A stretch of 64,000 nucleotides of DNA from contig JAFABB010000029.1 in the NCBI GenBank assembly GCA_023426245.1, positions 1 through 64,000 on the forward strand. The letters are read 5' to 3'. The position numbers and the translations under genes are program-made. Source of the stretch: Bacillota bacterium (GTDB taxonomy: Bacteria; Bacillota; UBA4882; UBA8346). Below are positions 36,363 through 45,902 of this stretch, piece by piece. Position 1 is the stretch's first letter, and every line of letters begins with the position of its first letter. The notes below the pieces were generated by a model that was not told the origin of the DNA, did no database searches, and worked only from the letters and a program-made list of their open reading frames with translations.

Positions 36363-37550
36363 TTATTTATCCGTTAAAACGGCAATACCCGGTAATTCAA
36401 TTCCCTCGAGGAACTCTAAAGAAGCTCCGCCGCCTGTGGAGACGTGGGATACTTTTTCGGCAAAGCCCATTTGTTCGACAGCTGCCGCGGAATCACCGCC
36501 ACCAACTATAGAAGTCCCTTTGCATTTTGTTAAAGCATCGGCAACCGAACGGGTACCAACGGCAAACTGAGCGACTTCAAAAACACCCATCGGACCGTTC
36601 CAAACAACGGTTTTAGCATCAGCAATCGCCTTGGAGAAAATTTTAATAGTTTCCGGTCCGATATCAACTCCCTGTAGTTCGGCGGGAATTTGATTGGAAG
36701 CTACCGTTTTGGAGAGGGTCGGATTTTTGAAATCATCCGTTACAACCGTATCCACAGGTAGTAAAAGCTGAACGCCTTTTGACTTGGCTTTGGCAATCAT
36801 TTCTTTGGCAAAATCGATCTTTTCGGCATCCAGCAGGGATTTACCAATTTCACTGCCTTGGGCTTTCAAAAATGTATACGCCATACCCCCGCCGATAATC
36901 AGGGTATCCACTTTCTCCAATAAGTTTTTGATAACACCTAATTTATCAGCAACTTTAGCGCCGCCAAGAATGGCAACGAAGGGTCTTTCAGGATTGGAAA
37001 GGGCTTTGCCCATGATATCGATTTCTTTTTGCATTAAGTATCCGGAAACAGCAGGCTTTAAGAACTTAGCCACTCCGGCAGTCGATGCATGTGCCCTGTG
37101 AGCCGTACCAAAGGCATCATTTACATAAACATCGGCCAACTCGGAAAGTTTTTTCGCAAAGCCTTCATCATTGGCTTCTTCTTCTTTATAAAACCGCACA
37201 TTTTCAAGTAAGACAATTCCACCGGGAGCTAAATTTGCGATTGCATTTTTAGGTTCATCGCCAATACAATCATCGACTTTCACAATGGTTGTGCCCATTA
37301 ATTCCCCAAGTCTTTTGGCCATATTATCCATCCGGTATTTATTATCCGGACCCCCTTTGGGACGGCCAAAATGGGAAACCAGAATGACCTTCGCGCCACG
37401 ATCGGCTAAAGTTTTAATGGTAGGGATTGCTGCTTTAATCCGGCGATCGTCGGTAATATTCCCCTTATCGTCAACGGGAACATTAAAATCGACCCTGACT
37501 AAAACCCGTTTTCCTTTCACATCAATATCATTAATTGTCATTTTATTCAT
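36363..37550 (-). CDS. pgk: Phosphoglycerate kinase
   Basis: A 395-residue enzyme transferring phosphate from 1,3-bisphosphoglycerate to ADP. Motifs: GKRVLVRVDFNVPVDDKGNI, LVSHFGRPKGGPD, LLENVRFYKEEEANDE, VNDAFGTAHRAHAST, ILGGAKVADKLGVI and the C-terminal nucleotide site STGGGASLEFLEG. It is co-directional with gap, 141 bp downstream of it. The gap contains the dispersed CTCCTG/CTTCTG-type intergenic repeat. Confidence 0.97.
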   Translation of the reverse strand: MNKMTINDIDVKGKRVLVRVDFNVPVDDKGNITDDRRIKAAIPTIKTLADRGAKVILVSHFGRPKGGPDNKYRMDNMAKRLGELMGTTIVKVDDCIGDEPKNAIANLAPGGIVLLENVRFYKEEEANDEGFAKKLSELADVYVNDAFGTAHRAHASTAGVAKFLKPAVSGYLMQKEIDIMGKALSNPERPFVAILGGAKVADKLGVIKNLLEKVDTLIIGGGMAYTFLKAQGSEIGKSLLDAEKIDFAKEMIAKAKSKGVQLLLPVDTVVTDDFKNPTLSKTVASNQIPAELQGVDIGPETIKIFSKAIADAKTVVWNGPMGVFEVAQFAVGTRSVADALTKCKGTSIVGGGDSAAAVEQMGFAEKVSHVSTGGGASLEFLEGIELPGIAVLTDK

Positions 37551-37691
37551 CGGTTAACCAGCCTCCTCTCATGTAAAAACGAATTTAGGAGCCAATACCC
37601 AGAAGCCAGAATCGAAAACCAAACGAAAAGCTGATTGCTTTAATATGATTTATTCTTCTGACTCCTGGTTCCTTGCCCCTGACTTCTATAG

Positions 37692-38753
37692 TTACTTACT
37701 AATCATATAGGTTAATAAATCAACGACACGGTTGGAATAACCCCACTCGTTATCATACCAGGAAACAACTTTAAAGAAGCGTTTTTCACCTTTAAGATTA
37801 TTTTGGAGAGTGGCTAGTGAATCATAGATTGAAGAACGATTGTCATGGACGAAGTCAGTGGATACGACTTCTTCATCGGCTACTCCTAAAATTCCTTTCA
37901 TGTAGGAAGCGGCTGCTTTCTTCATTAAGGAGTCGATTTCTTCAATTGAGGTATCCCGGGTCGCTCTGAAGGTTAAATCAACGACTGATACATCAGGGGT
38001 CGGTACTCTAAAGGACATTCCGGTTAATTTACCCTTGGTAACCGGCAATACTTCGCCGACAGCCTTTGCAGCACCGGTGGTGGAAGGAATGATATTGATT
38101 GCCGCAGCACGGCCACCACGCCAATCTTTTTTGGAAGGACCATCTACCGTCTTTTGAGTGGCGGTATAGGAGTGAATGGTGGTCATCAAACCGGTTTCAA
38201 TGCCGATGCCTTCTTTTAAGATTACATGAACCAAAGGAGCTAAACAGTTGGTTGTACAAGAGGCATTGGATACAATGTCGTGTTTTGATTTGTCGTATTC
38301 TTGTTCATTAACGCCCATAACAATTGTCTTAACGTCACCTTTGCCGGGGGCGGAAATAACAACCTTTTTAGCACCCGCTGCCAAATGGCCTTTGGCTTTT
38401 TCGGAGTCAGTAAACAAACCGGTAGACTCGATAACATAATCAACGCCCAGATCTTTCCAAGGCAATTGGCTGGGATCTTTGGTTGCCATAACGCATTGGA
38501 TTTTGTGACCGTTTACGATCAAGATATCGTCGGACTCTACATCGGGTTTGCTCTTGGCGGTTGCTAATTCACCATTAAATTTCCCATGTACGGAATCATA
38601 CTTTAGTTGGTATGCAAAGTATTTGGCATCAGTGCTGACATCAACTACTGCAACAACGTCAATCTCCTTTCCCAAAAGGCCTTTGCCAACGAGTGCGCTG
38701 AACACAAGTCGACCAATTCTGCCAAAACCGTTAATACCTACTTTTACAGCCAT
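37692..38753 (-). CDS. gap: Glyceraldehyde-3-phosphate dehydrogenase, type I
   Basis: The ATG at 38753 gives 353 residues; GGAGGTATG lies just before it, and an ATG five codons further upstream falls within that ribosome site. VKVGINGFGRIGRLVFSAL binds NAD, SNASCTTNCLAPL contains the catalytic Cys, and the C-terminus WYDNEWGYSNRVVDLL is typical. A few extra residues occur around ATAKSKPDVESDD compared with many bacterial forms. It is the first structural gene after the regulator. Confidence 0.97.
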   Translation of the reverse strand: MAVKVGINGFGRIGRLVFSALVGKGLLGKEIDVVAVVDVSTDAKYFAYQLKYDSVHGKFNGELATAKSKPDVESDDILIVNGHKIQCVMATKDPSQLPWKDLGVDYVIESTGLFTDSEKAKGHLAAGAKKVVISAPGKGDVKTIVMGVNEQEYDKSKHDIVSNASCTTNCLAPLVHVILKEGIGIETGLMTTIHSYTATQKTVDGPSKKDWRGGRAAAINIIPSTTGAAKAVGEVLPVTKGKLTGMSFRVPTPDVSVVDLTFRATRDTSIEEIDSLMKKAAASYMKGILGVADEEVVSTDFVHDNRSSIYDSLATLQNNLKGEKRFFKVVSWYDNEWGYSNRVVDLLTYMISK

Positions 38754-38787
38754 AACACATACCTCCATTTAAATTATTTATAAAAGA

Positions 38788-38866
38788 CGGTAAACGACTG
38801 CCGGGAGGAATCTTCATCCTAACAGGTTACCCCCATTTAGAGGTGTTTACCGGACAAACCGGTTAT
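38788..38866 (-). promoter_or_regulatory. Putative CggR operator / gap leader with inverted CGGTAAAC
   Basis: Between the regulator and gap the minus strand has CCGGTTTGTCCGGTAAACACC (about 38842-38864), with two CCGGT(T/A) repeats 9 bases apart. An inverted copy of CGGTAAAC lies at 38788-38795. CggR binds tandem CGG-containing repeats in this position in Bacillus. The two CGGTAAAC copies could also pair in the mRNA as an 8-bp stem just before the gap ribosome site. Confidence 0.4.
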
Positions 38867-38907
38867 AATCAAAATATGTTCAAAAGAAAAAGATTGAAAA
38901 TTTTATT

Positions 38908-39933
38908 CTAGTGAAAACTTTGAATCACTCCGCGGGCAGCACCTTCATCAATGATTAGTGTATCTCGGACAGCGTTAGTTAATACGGCTTTCACAGCTGC
39001 CGCTTTACTTCTGCCGCCGACCACTGCAACGACTTCACCAATTTCATCCAATTCATGGAGCTGCAACCCAACACTTGAAGTGGAGTGAACTACTGTTCCA
39101 TCCGTAGCGAAATAATATCCAAAAGCTTCCCCAACAGCACCTTTTTCCAAGAGTTTGAAGATTTCATCCTGGGGCATCCCCCGGCGTCTGGCCATTTCCT
39201 CGGCAGAGCCGATCCCATGTAAAACCATTTCAGCCCGGCGGAGCATCTCCAATAATTCTTTAATCTTGGGTTCCCCCAGGATAGACTGCATGGTTTGAAC
39301 CCGTAAATCATCCGGAGCATGCAAAAGGCGATAGGTAGCTCCAAGACCTTTGGCGATATTGGCGGCAATTGCATTGGCTTGAATTTCCACCTCTTCACCA
39401 AGACCACCCCGGGCCGGTATGACTGTGATATTGCGTTTAACCGCTGAAAAAGATAGGGCACTGGCAACTTCAGCCAGAGTAGTGCCTCCCGAAACCGCCA
39501 AAATAGAGCCCTCTTTCAAAGTTTTACGCAAATAATCCGCAGTAACCCGGGCCAAATCCTTCTTGACTGTTTCATCCTGATCGGTATCTCCAGCTACCAC
39601 TATTACTTTTTTGATAGGGAAAAGGCTAATAATCTGTTCTTCAAGGTTACTAAGTCCCTGAAGTTCACGGACATATTCTTCCATCTCAAGAAGGAGGTTT
39701 TCACCATCAGGCGTAACCTGCATTCCCGATGCAGCACAGGTTATTAATTTCTGCTCTTTCAAAAAGTCTACTTCGTTACGGATTTTACGTTCCTGAAAAC
39801 TCAATTGTTCAGCCAGCGCCCGCCGGCCCACAGGTTGCAAAATATGGATTGAGCGTAAAATTTGATAACGAGAAAGAATTAAATTTGCCAATTCAGGGAC
39901 TATTTTTTTTTGAATCGAAATTAATTTATCCAT
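38908..39933 (-). CDS. cggR: Central glycolytic genes regulator (SorC/CggR family)
   Basis: A 341-residue repressor. Residues 20-75 hold a helix-turn-helix (GRRALAEQLSFQERKIRNEVDFLKEQ). The remainder is the SorC sugar-binding fold with ILAVSGGTTLAEVASAL, VIPARGGLGEEVEIQANAIA and VHGIGSAEE-like LHGIGSAEEM for phosphate binding. CggR responds to fructose-1,6-bisphosphate. Position directly upstream of gap and 138 bp spacing support autoregulation of the whole glycolytic operon. Confidence 0.92.
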   Translation of the reverse strand: MDKLISIQKKIVPELANLILSRYQILRSIHILQPVGRRALAEQLSFQERKIRNEVDFLKEQKLITCAASGMQVTPDGENLLLEMEEYVRELQGLSNLEEQIISLFPIKKVIVVAGDTDQDETVKKDLARVTADYLRKTLKEGSILAVSGGTTLAEVASALSFSAVKRNITVIPARGGLGEEVEIQANAIAANIAKGLGATYRLLHAPDDLRVQTMQSILGEPKIKELLEMLRRAEMVLHGIGSAEEMARRRGMPQDEIFKLLEKGAVGEAFGYYFATDGTVVHSTSSVGLQLHELDEIGEVVAVVGGRSKAAAVKAVLTNAVRDTLIIDEGAARGVIQSFH

Positions 39934-40033
39934 ATAGAGCTTCTTCCATTGTTACTTCCAGAACGGCGGGTTGAATTTTGTCCCAGTAGCGATATTTGTG
40001 TCCCACATTTTACACTTTATTCGCGTAGGATGA

Positions 40034-40993
40034 TTAAAATCCTTCTTTATTGGTAATTTTTTTCCCATATTGGCGAATTAATCGTAAGCGGTGATTGACT
40101 GCCGATTTACCAATGGGCGGCTGATGACATTCCCCTAATTCCTTTAATGATGCTTCCGGGTATTCCAACCGTAAAAGTGCGGTTTCCCTTAACTTGGGGG
40201 GCAATGAATTTAGTCCTGACGGTTGATTCCGGAGTTTTTCGATTTCCTGGACTTGCTCCATAGCGGCAGATAAAGTTTTTTCAAGATTGGCTGTCTCCCA
40301 ATTTAGTTTGCGGTTGACTTCTTCCCGAAGTCCTTTTACAACACGGATTTCTTCCAATTTCAATACCGCAACATGAGCCCCAATTAAGGATAAAAACCGA
40401 ATCAAAGCCTCAATTTCTTTTAAATAAACTAGATAATGCTCTTTACGATAACTTACTTTTGCTTTCAGCCCCAAGAGATTCATCAAATAAACCAAACCGT
40501 TGGTCAAATCCTCACTTTGGGTGACCATCTCCAGATGGTAATTTCTCTTATGGGGATCCGTTATAGAGCCTCCTGCTACAAAAATCCCCCGTAAAAAAGC
40601 AGTCCGGCAACAGTTATCTTTGACCAACTCAGGGTTAATTCCCCCTTCCAGGGTATGCTCCCGGGTCATCATCCCCAAATCAACGATCATTTTCCTTAGA
40701 CCTTCCTGGTCAGGAATGATTAAATTATAACGGTGTTGTTTACCTAATTTTTCATTTTGTTCCACCTGGACTTCCGATTCGAGGCCATAAGAGGCTTTCA
40801 TTAATTGAACCGCCCTGCGGGCCACTCCAGCTGTAACTGTAGAAATCGACAGGGATAACCTCTGATTTCCGGCTAGATGCAAACTGCCTAAAATATGAAC
40901 AATAGCAGCCAACTCAGCTTTGATACAATGTTGGGCCGTGGCTAAACTACTTTGAACCAGTTCGTCACGGACCAGTTGTGAAAACTTCTCCAT
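40034..40993 (-). CDS. whiA: WhiA, LAGLIDADG-like DNA-binding protein
   Basis: A 319-residue protein. The N-terminal two thirds is a degenerate LAGLIDADG homing-endonuclease fold (RTAFLRGIFVAGGSITDPHKRNYHLEM). The C-terminal helix-turn-helix ends with LKELGECHQPPIGKSAVNHRLRLIRQYGKKI. WhiA affects cell division and sporulation in Gram-positives. It lies next to cggR on the same strand. It is transcribed away from spmA, so the 89-bp gap holds two divergent promoters. Confidence 0.95.
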   Translation of the reverse strand: MEKFSQLVRDELVQSSLATAQHCIKAELAAIVHILGSLHLAGNQRLSLSISTVTAGVARRAVQLMKASYGLESEVQVEQNEKLGKQHRYNLIIPDQEGLRKMIVDLGMMTREHTLEGGINPELVKDNCCRTAFLRGIFVAGGSITDPHKRNYHLEMVTQSEDLTNGLVYLMNLLGLKAKVSYRKEHYLVYLKEIEALIRFLSLIGAHVAVLKLEEIRVVKGLREEVNRKLNWETANLEKTLSAAMEQVQEIEKLRNQPSGLNSLPPKLRETALLRLEYPEASLKELGECHQPPIGKSAVNHRLRLIRQYGKKITNKEGF

Positions 40994-41082
40994 GGATCGT
41001 CCTCTGCTTGTTTACTAATATTTACACCGGATGATTCATAAAAATGAACGAACGGCAAATTTTCTAACCGGGAGGTAAGACT

Positions 41083-41685
41083 TTGATCAATAGTGTTTGG
41101 TATTTTTTAATGGGAATCGGCATCGTAGTTTCGATACTCAGTGGAAAGTTATCCATAATTACACCAACGATTTTTTCCAGCGCCGAACATTCGGTTCGCT
41201 TTTGTATCGGTCTTGCAGGCATACTCGGCTTTTGGTCAGGAATTTTAAAAATCGCCGAAGTTTCGGGCGTCACCGAGATAATTGCCAAACTTTTCCAACC
41301 TTTATTGAGCTTATTATTTCCATCGATTGCAAAGAGCCAAAAAACCTTGGGCCTTATTTCCTTAACAATTGCCGCAAACTTACTGGGTTTAGGGAACGTC
41401 GCCACACCTCTTGGATTAAAAACAATGGCCCAGTTACAGGAAGTCAATCCAGAGCCGGATCAAGCTTCCGATGATATTTGTACATTCTTAGGTCTCGTCC
41501 TGGGCGGATTGAGCATTATCCCCAGTACGCTGATTGCTATCCGCGCTCAAGCCGGTTCCAAGGAGGCCGCGATCATTTTGGGCCCGGTTTTTCTTACTTC
41601 ACTGGCAGGAACGATTACTGCATTAGGGGTTAATTTTATCGCCATCAAATGTTTGAATCGTTATTTGAAAAGAGATCCCCGATGA
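41083..41685 (+). CDS. spmA: Spore maturation protein A
   Basis: A 200-residue membrane protein (nucleoside-recognition/Gate domain) with FSSAEHSVRFCIGLAGILGFWSG and LTIAANLLGLGNVATPLGLKTM. In Bacillus, SpmA and SpmB are needed for spore core dehydration. The start is TTG with GGGAGG 9 bases before. It overlaps spmB by four bases (ATGA), indicating translational coupling. The pair is the only plus-strand coding block in the middle of the window. Confidence 0.92.
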   Translation: MINSVWYFLMGIGIVVSILSGKLSIITPTIFSSAEHSVRFCIGLAGILGFWSGILKIAEVSGVTEIIAKLFQPLLSLLFPSIAKSQKTLGLISLTIAANLLGLGNVATPLGLKTMAQLQEVNPEPDQASDDICTFLGLVLGGLSIIPSTLIAIRAQAGSKEAAIILGPVFLTSLAGTITALGVNFIAIKCLNRYLKRDPR

Positions 41686-42218
41686 TAGCATTATTCATTA
41701 CCATTTCACAATGGGCTATTCCGGTTTTGGTGCTGTTTATTTTGGGTTTTGGGCGCTTTAAAAAAATACACTTATATGAAGTGTTCATTCAAGGCGTCAT
41801 GGAAGGAATCCGGACTACAATAAAATTAGTGCCCTATATTATGGCAATTTTTATTGCAGTAGGACTCTTTCGGGGATCGGGAGCACTCGATTTTCTGACT
41901 TATCTTGCCAAACCTGTTTTTAAGTTTTTTAACATAGCGCCCGATTTGTTTACTTTAGGCATCCTAAAACCCCTCTCCGGTTCGGCGGCTTTGGGGATCA
42001 CAGCCGAAATTCTACAAAAATATGGCGCCGATTCCACCACCGGGGTGACCGCATCCATTATCCAAGGCAGCAGTGAAACAACATTATATGTATTATCCCT
42101 GTATTTAGGGGCTGTTCATATTAAAGACAGCCGTCATTGTTTGATGATGGGTCTTACCGGAGAACTGATTGCTTTTATCGTAGCCCTGGCCGTCGGCTCA
42201 CTGATAGCCAACCATTAA
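41682..42218 (+). CDS. spmB: Spore maturation protein B
   Basis: A 178-residue membrane protein from the ATG at 41682, the family's standard length; an ATG at 41649 adds residues inside spmA and is unlikely. PYIMAIFIAVGLFRGSGALDFL, LKPLSGSAALGITAEIL and IIQGSSETTLYVLSLYLGAV are typical of SpmB. The gene ends 7 bp from the convergent divIVA stop, so the two transcripts may run into each other. Confidence 0.92.
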   Translation: MIALFITISQWAIPVLVLFILGFGRFKKIHLYEVFIQGVMEGIRTTIKLVPYIMAIFIAVGLFRGSGALDFLTYLAKPVFKFFNIAPDLFTLGILKPLSGSAALGITAEILQKYGADSTTGVTASIIQGSSETTLYVLSLYLGAVHIKDSRHCLMMGLTGELIAFIVALAVGSLIANH

Positions 42219-42224
42219 AAATGA

Positions 42225-42746
42225 TTATTTTTCGATATCTTTTGCGTCCAATCCTTTTTTGGGTTCGCCATCGGCGGCAGCGGATTGATCCCAAGCAATA
42301 TTCAAATCCAATTGTTTTTCAGCCATATCCAACAAACCACTTAAAAAACTTTTAAATTGGCATTTGAAATATTCAACCTGATTTTTTAGCAAAGCCAAGG
42401 TACGAAGTTCATTTTGGATATCTTCTTTGGCTTTCATTTTCATGGCTTCGGCATTTAATTCCGCCTCGCGAACGATTTGTTCCGCTTTCTGTTTGGCTGC
42501 TGCTTTGGCTTCTTCCGCCGTTTCTTCCGCTAAAACCATTGCGTTCCTTAAACTATCTTCAATCAATTGATATTGGTGGAGTTTCTTCTCCGTCTCTTCC
42601 AGTTGTTCTTTCAAATCGATATTCTCACGGTAAAGCTGTTCATAATCGTGGCTGAAATTTTCCATAAACTCTTGAACTTCTCGGGCGTTATATCCCCGAA
42701 ATCCCCGCTTAAAAACCGTAGTCTCCAAATCAACCGGCGTTAACAT
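42225..42746 (-). CDS. divIVA: DivIVA-domain cell division/polarity protein
   Basis: A 173-residue coiled-coil protein. The N-terminal membrane-binding module is LTPVDLETTVFKRGFRGYNAREVQEFM, followed by a long coiled coil rich in Glu/Lys/Ala (ETAEEAKAAAKQKAEQIVREAELNAEAM). DivIVA marks negatively curved membrane at division septa. It lies at the end of the ylmH-proC-sepF group, the order seen in many Bacillota. Confidence 0.93.
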   Translation of the reverse strand: MLTPVDLETTVFKRGFRGYNAREVQEFMENFSHDYEQLYRENIDLKEQLEETEKKLHQYQLIEDSLRNAMVLAEETAEEAKAAAKQKAEQIVREAELNAEAMKMKAKEDIQNELRTLALLKNQVEYFKCQFKSFLSGLLDMAEKQLDLNIAWDQSAAADGEPKKGLDAKDIEK

Positions 42747-42788
42747 ATGAACACTCCCCTTATATCAATTGATTACTGAAATACCAAT

Positions 42789-43565
42789 TCATAAGTACCG
42801 GACAAGCAATACTCCCAACCGCCCTTTTTTAGACTGTCCGGTTTGTTCCTGAAAAACCATCCGGCCATGCCCGCGAAAAGATATAATATCGCCTGGATTT
42901 ACTGAGAAGTCCGGATTGGTGATAACTTTCCAATTTACTTTAACCTTTTCCGCTTTGATTTCTTTGGCCATCCTGGTACGGGATTCGCCAAAACCAAGGG
43001 CGGTGATGGCATCGAGTCTTAATGAGGCTACCGTACTCTTGATAGATTTTTCCCGTAAATTCGGGATATTAAGTTGCTCGCCCTCGATTTCTTGAACCAA
43101 CGCCTTTTGACTTCCAACCCGTTCCAGATGAATTCGGATAAATTCGACCAACTCGGGAACAACAACAAGTTGACAGGAGCTATCACTCACTAATAAATCG
43201 CCAATCTTTTCCCTTTTCAAGCCAAGGCCCATTAATGAACCTAAATAATCCCGATGTGTCAAAGGAGTTTGACTTTTGGTTTGAACCTCCAGATAAGCCA
43301 AAGCCGGTTCAATGGTTTCGACAATATAATAATCCGGATAAACGACCATTCGCCGCCGTTCAGCTTTAGCGTAACCCCCGAAGGAATTAAAGCGAACCCC
43401 GGAAACCCATCCTAAAATAGCTTGAGCCTGTTCCCGCTCAGGAGGTTCCAAAAAATCGGACCATTGCGGCTCTTTTTCCCTTAAAGCGCGCTCTGCCAGT
43501 TCAGTGAAACGGGATGCCAATTCCTTACTTGCCTGCACCCCCGTTTGATTCATTTCATCAGCCAT
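42789..43565 (-). CDS. ylmH: S4-domain RNA-binding protein YlmH
   Basis: 258 residues from the ATG at 43565, which overlaps the proC stop by 8 bases; a start at 43604 would run further into proC. The central fold has DFLEPPEREQAQAIL, AYLEVQTKSQTPLTHRDYLGSLMGLGLKREKIGDLLV. The C-terminal S4 RNA-binding domain is at about 180-250 (SLRLDAITALGFGESRTRMAKEIKAEKVKVNW). YlmH is implicated in rescue of split ribosomes; this is family knowledge. It lies in the division cluster. Confidence 0.9.
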   Translation of the reverse strand: MADEMNQTGVQASKELASRFTELAERALREKEPQWSDFLEPPEREQAQAILGWVSGVRFNSFGGYAKAERRRMVVYPDYYIVETIEPALAYLEVQTKSQTPLTHRDYLGSLMGLGLKREKIGDLLVSDSSCQLVVVPELVEFIRIHLERVGSQKALVQEIEGEQLNIPNLREKSIKSTVASLRLDAITALGFGESRTRMAKEIKAEKVKVNWKVITNPDFSVNPGDIISFRGHGRMVFQEQTGQSKKGRLGVLLVRYL

Positions 43566-44367
43566 GAGCACGCCCCAATTCCTTGGACTTTTGAGCGGCA
43601 GCAACCACGGCTTTCATAATGATTCCCGCGCACGCGCCTTGCTGCAACTCATATAAAGCAGCAGCAGTAGTTCCTCCCGGGGAAGTCACTTCATTACGCA
43701 GCTTGGCAGGGTCTTCGGCGCTCTCCCGTAATAACTCGACAGAACCCAAAAACGTTTCACCCACGAGTACCCGCGCATCAGCTCGACTTAATCCGATCAT
43801 CACGGCAGCATCAATCATAGCCTCTATAAAATAGAAAACATAAGCGGGTCCGCTGCCGCTCACCGCGGTGACAGCATCTAGCGAATGTTCGGAGACCTTA
43901 ATGACTTTTCCGATACAACCAAGAAGTTCCATAACCTGCTCATCATCACCAGCAATGGTTTTGGATCCCAAAGCATAAGCCGAGACGCCTTTCCCGATTT
44001 TAGCCGGAGTATTGGGCATTACACGGACGATTCTGGCTTTTTGAAGCTTGCTTTCCAAGGCATTCAACGTTATTCCTGCGGCGATTGAGATTATCAAATG
44101 CTGATGGCCGGTTTTTCCCGCCAACTCATCAAGCACTCCGGGGATAATATTAGGTTTAACCGCTAAAATTAAAGTTTGGCAAATATCCGTCAACTCAGAA
44201 GGATTGCTTGTCCCATGAATATAATATTCTTCCTCAAACCGGGTCCGTTTAACCTGATCCACTTCGGCCAAATAAATATCCTCCGGTTGCACCAAGCCTT
44301 GATTGAGAATTCCTTTCAGCAAAGCGGAACCCATAGCTCCGCCGCCAATGATACCTAATTGTTTCAT
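43558..44367 (-). CDS. proC: Pyrroline-5-carboxylate reductase
   Basis: A 269-residue NADP-dependent reductase for the last step of proline synthesis. It opens with LGIIGGGAMGSALLKGIL and carries the family signature near residue 225, TSPGGTTAAALYELQ, plus AVSGSGPAYVFYFIEAM. Position between sepF and ylmH is common in Bacillota. It has 11 bp to sepF, so one transcript is likely. Confidence 0.94.
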   Translation of the reverse strand: MKQLGIIGGGAMGSALLKGILNQGLVQPEDIYLAEVDQVKRTRFEEEYYIHGTSNPSELTDICQTLILAVKPNIIPGVLDELAGKTGHQHLIISIAAGITLNALESKLQKARIVRVMPNTPAKIGKGVSAYALGSKTIAGDDEQVMELLGCIGKVIKVSEHSLDAVTAVSGSGPAYVFYFIEAMIDAAVMIGLSRADARVLVGETFLGSVELLRESAEDPAKLRNEVTSPGGTTAAALYELQQGACAGIIMKAVVAAAQKSKELGRAHG

Positions 44368-44378
44368 CTTTTTACCAC

Positions 44379-44912
44379 CTATCGTTCACGTTCATTCCGG
44401 AAAAGCGATGACGTTAAATTTGGATTGCTTAGATTGCCCGGGCGTTCCTTTTCTTTATCCCGAAGTTCGGTACGCAAAGGCATTGAAACTTCAATATGAG
44501 CCGGAGTAAATAGAAAGATTGAACCGCTCACTCTCTGCATGGTACCATCTAGAGCGTAAATCGCACCTCCTAAAAAATCAGCAACCCGTCTGGCTGTTGT
44601 CTTTTCAGTTTCTTCCAAATTTAAGATGACCGCCCTTTTATTTTTCAAATGATCGACAATGGCCTGAACCTCTTCAAAACTTTCAGGTTCAACCACAATT
44701 AATTTAATTGTTTTGTTGGAATGATTGAGATTCACCAATTTTCCGCGGTCTCTAGGGTCTTTGTGATAACCTTCCTGTGAAGTTTCTTCTTCTTCCATAA
44801 TTTCTTCGGCTTCAAACCCAAATATATTAAGAAATTTCTCAAAAACCCCTTTTTTAGACTCCGCATTTTGTTCCGGGCTATCCTCATTATCCCATTTTCC
44901 CAAAATTAACAC
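44379..44912 (-). CDS. sepF: Cell division protein SepF
   Basis: 177 residues. The C-terminal DUF552 domain has KLIVVEPESFEEVQAIVDHLKNKRAVILNLE and RRVADFLGGAIYALDGTMQRVSGSIFLFTPAHIEV. It bundles FtsZ filaments and anchors the Z-ring through an N-terminal amphipathic helix, here KKGVFEKFLNIFGFE. The start is GTG with a weak GGGG site. An acidic linker EEIMEEEETS joins the parts. Confidence 0.93.
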   Translation of the reverse strand: MLILGKWDNEDSPEQNAESKKGVFEKFLNIFGFEAEEIMEEEETSQEGYHKDPRDRGKLVNLNHSNKTIKLIVVEPESFEEVQAIVDHLKNKRAVILNLEETEKTTARRVADFLGGAIYALDGTMQRVSGSIFLFTPAHIEVSMPLRTELRDKEKERPGNLSNPNLTSSLFRNERER

Positions 44913-45033
44913 CCCGTTTTCCTAAACGTACATTAAACCGAAAAAATTCCTTCAATCTACGTCCATATGATATGCTTAGCCTAAAAGCGTTAAACTCTGC
45001 GGTAATACCCCAACTTTCTGAATATGCCATGCA

Positions 45034-45708
45034 TTAACTCTTAAAAATAGCCGTGCCGATCCGGACCATGTTGGATCCTTCTTCAACCGCTACTTGATAA
45101 TCCTGACTCATCCCCATTGATAAATAACACCAGTTTTCATCCCTTTTACCTGTGTACTCAGTAAAAAGATTTTTGAGACGCCTGAAAATCGGCCTAACCT
45201 GTTCCGGGTCGTCAACAAAAGGAGCCATCGTCATTAAACCCATCGGGGTTAAATTCGATAACGAGTCAATCTTCTCCAAGATGGGTCCAAGATCAGCCGG
45301 GCCAATTCCATGCTTTGTTGCTTCACCGGATATATTCAACTGAACCAAACACTTTACCTGTCTATCGAGTTTAAGAGCTTCTTTAGCGAGAGCTTCCAGC
45401 ACCTCAACCCGATCCACGGAATGGATCAAATCAAATTCCAATATCGCCGGCTTTACTTTATTGGTTTGCAAAGTACCAATTAAATGCTTCGTTACTACTC
45501 CTTCTATGGAAGGAAATTTTCCAAGAGCATCCTGAATTCGATTTTCTGCAATATCTGTAACGCCAGCCCGAATCGCTTCATTCATTTGCTCAACACCGGT
45601 ATATTTTGTAACGGCAATAATTTTTATATCTCCGGGATCGCGACCGGCCTTGATGGCTGAGTTTTGTACTTGTTTCCGTATTGTTTCGATATTTTCTGCG
45701 ATACTCAT
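45034..45708 (-). CDS. PLP homeostasis protein YggS
   Basis: A 224-residue alanine-racemase-like barrel that binds pyridoxal phosphate through Lys in IIAVTKYTG (about residue 36). Other landmarks are AENRIQDALGKF, KHLIGTLQTNKVKPAI and YLSMGMSQDYQVAVEEGSNMVRIGTAIFK. It buffers free PLP; no racemase activity is expected. It precedes sepF by 121 bp. Confidence 0.92.
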   Translation of the reverse strand: MSIAENIETIRKQVQNSAIKAGRDPGDIKIIAVTKYTGVEQMNEAIRAGVTDIAENRIQDALGKFPSIEGVVTKHLIGTLQTNKVKPAILEFDLIHSVDRVEVLEALAKEALKLDRQVKCLVQLNISGEATKHGIGPADLGPILEKIDSLSNLTPMGLMTMAPFVDDPEQVRPIFRRLKNLFTEYTGKRDENWCYLSMGMSQDYQVAVEEGSNMVRIGTAIFKS

Positions 45709-45902
45709 TTTATCCCAGCTTATTTGTAATATTACGCATACTGCAGCGTTTCATCCCATAGAAGGATTTACGGGATTTTAATGCCATCATAATTCCATTC
45801 TCTTCATCTTGTTACCCTATTGAATCCCGTTTTATCCAACTTACGATCTTTCTTTTAATAGTAAGAACATTCGTCAATAAACATGAAACGAATCATTGCT
45901 TT

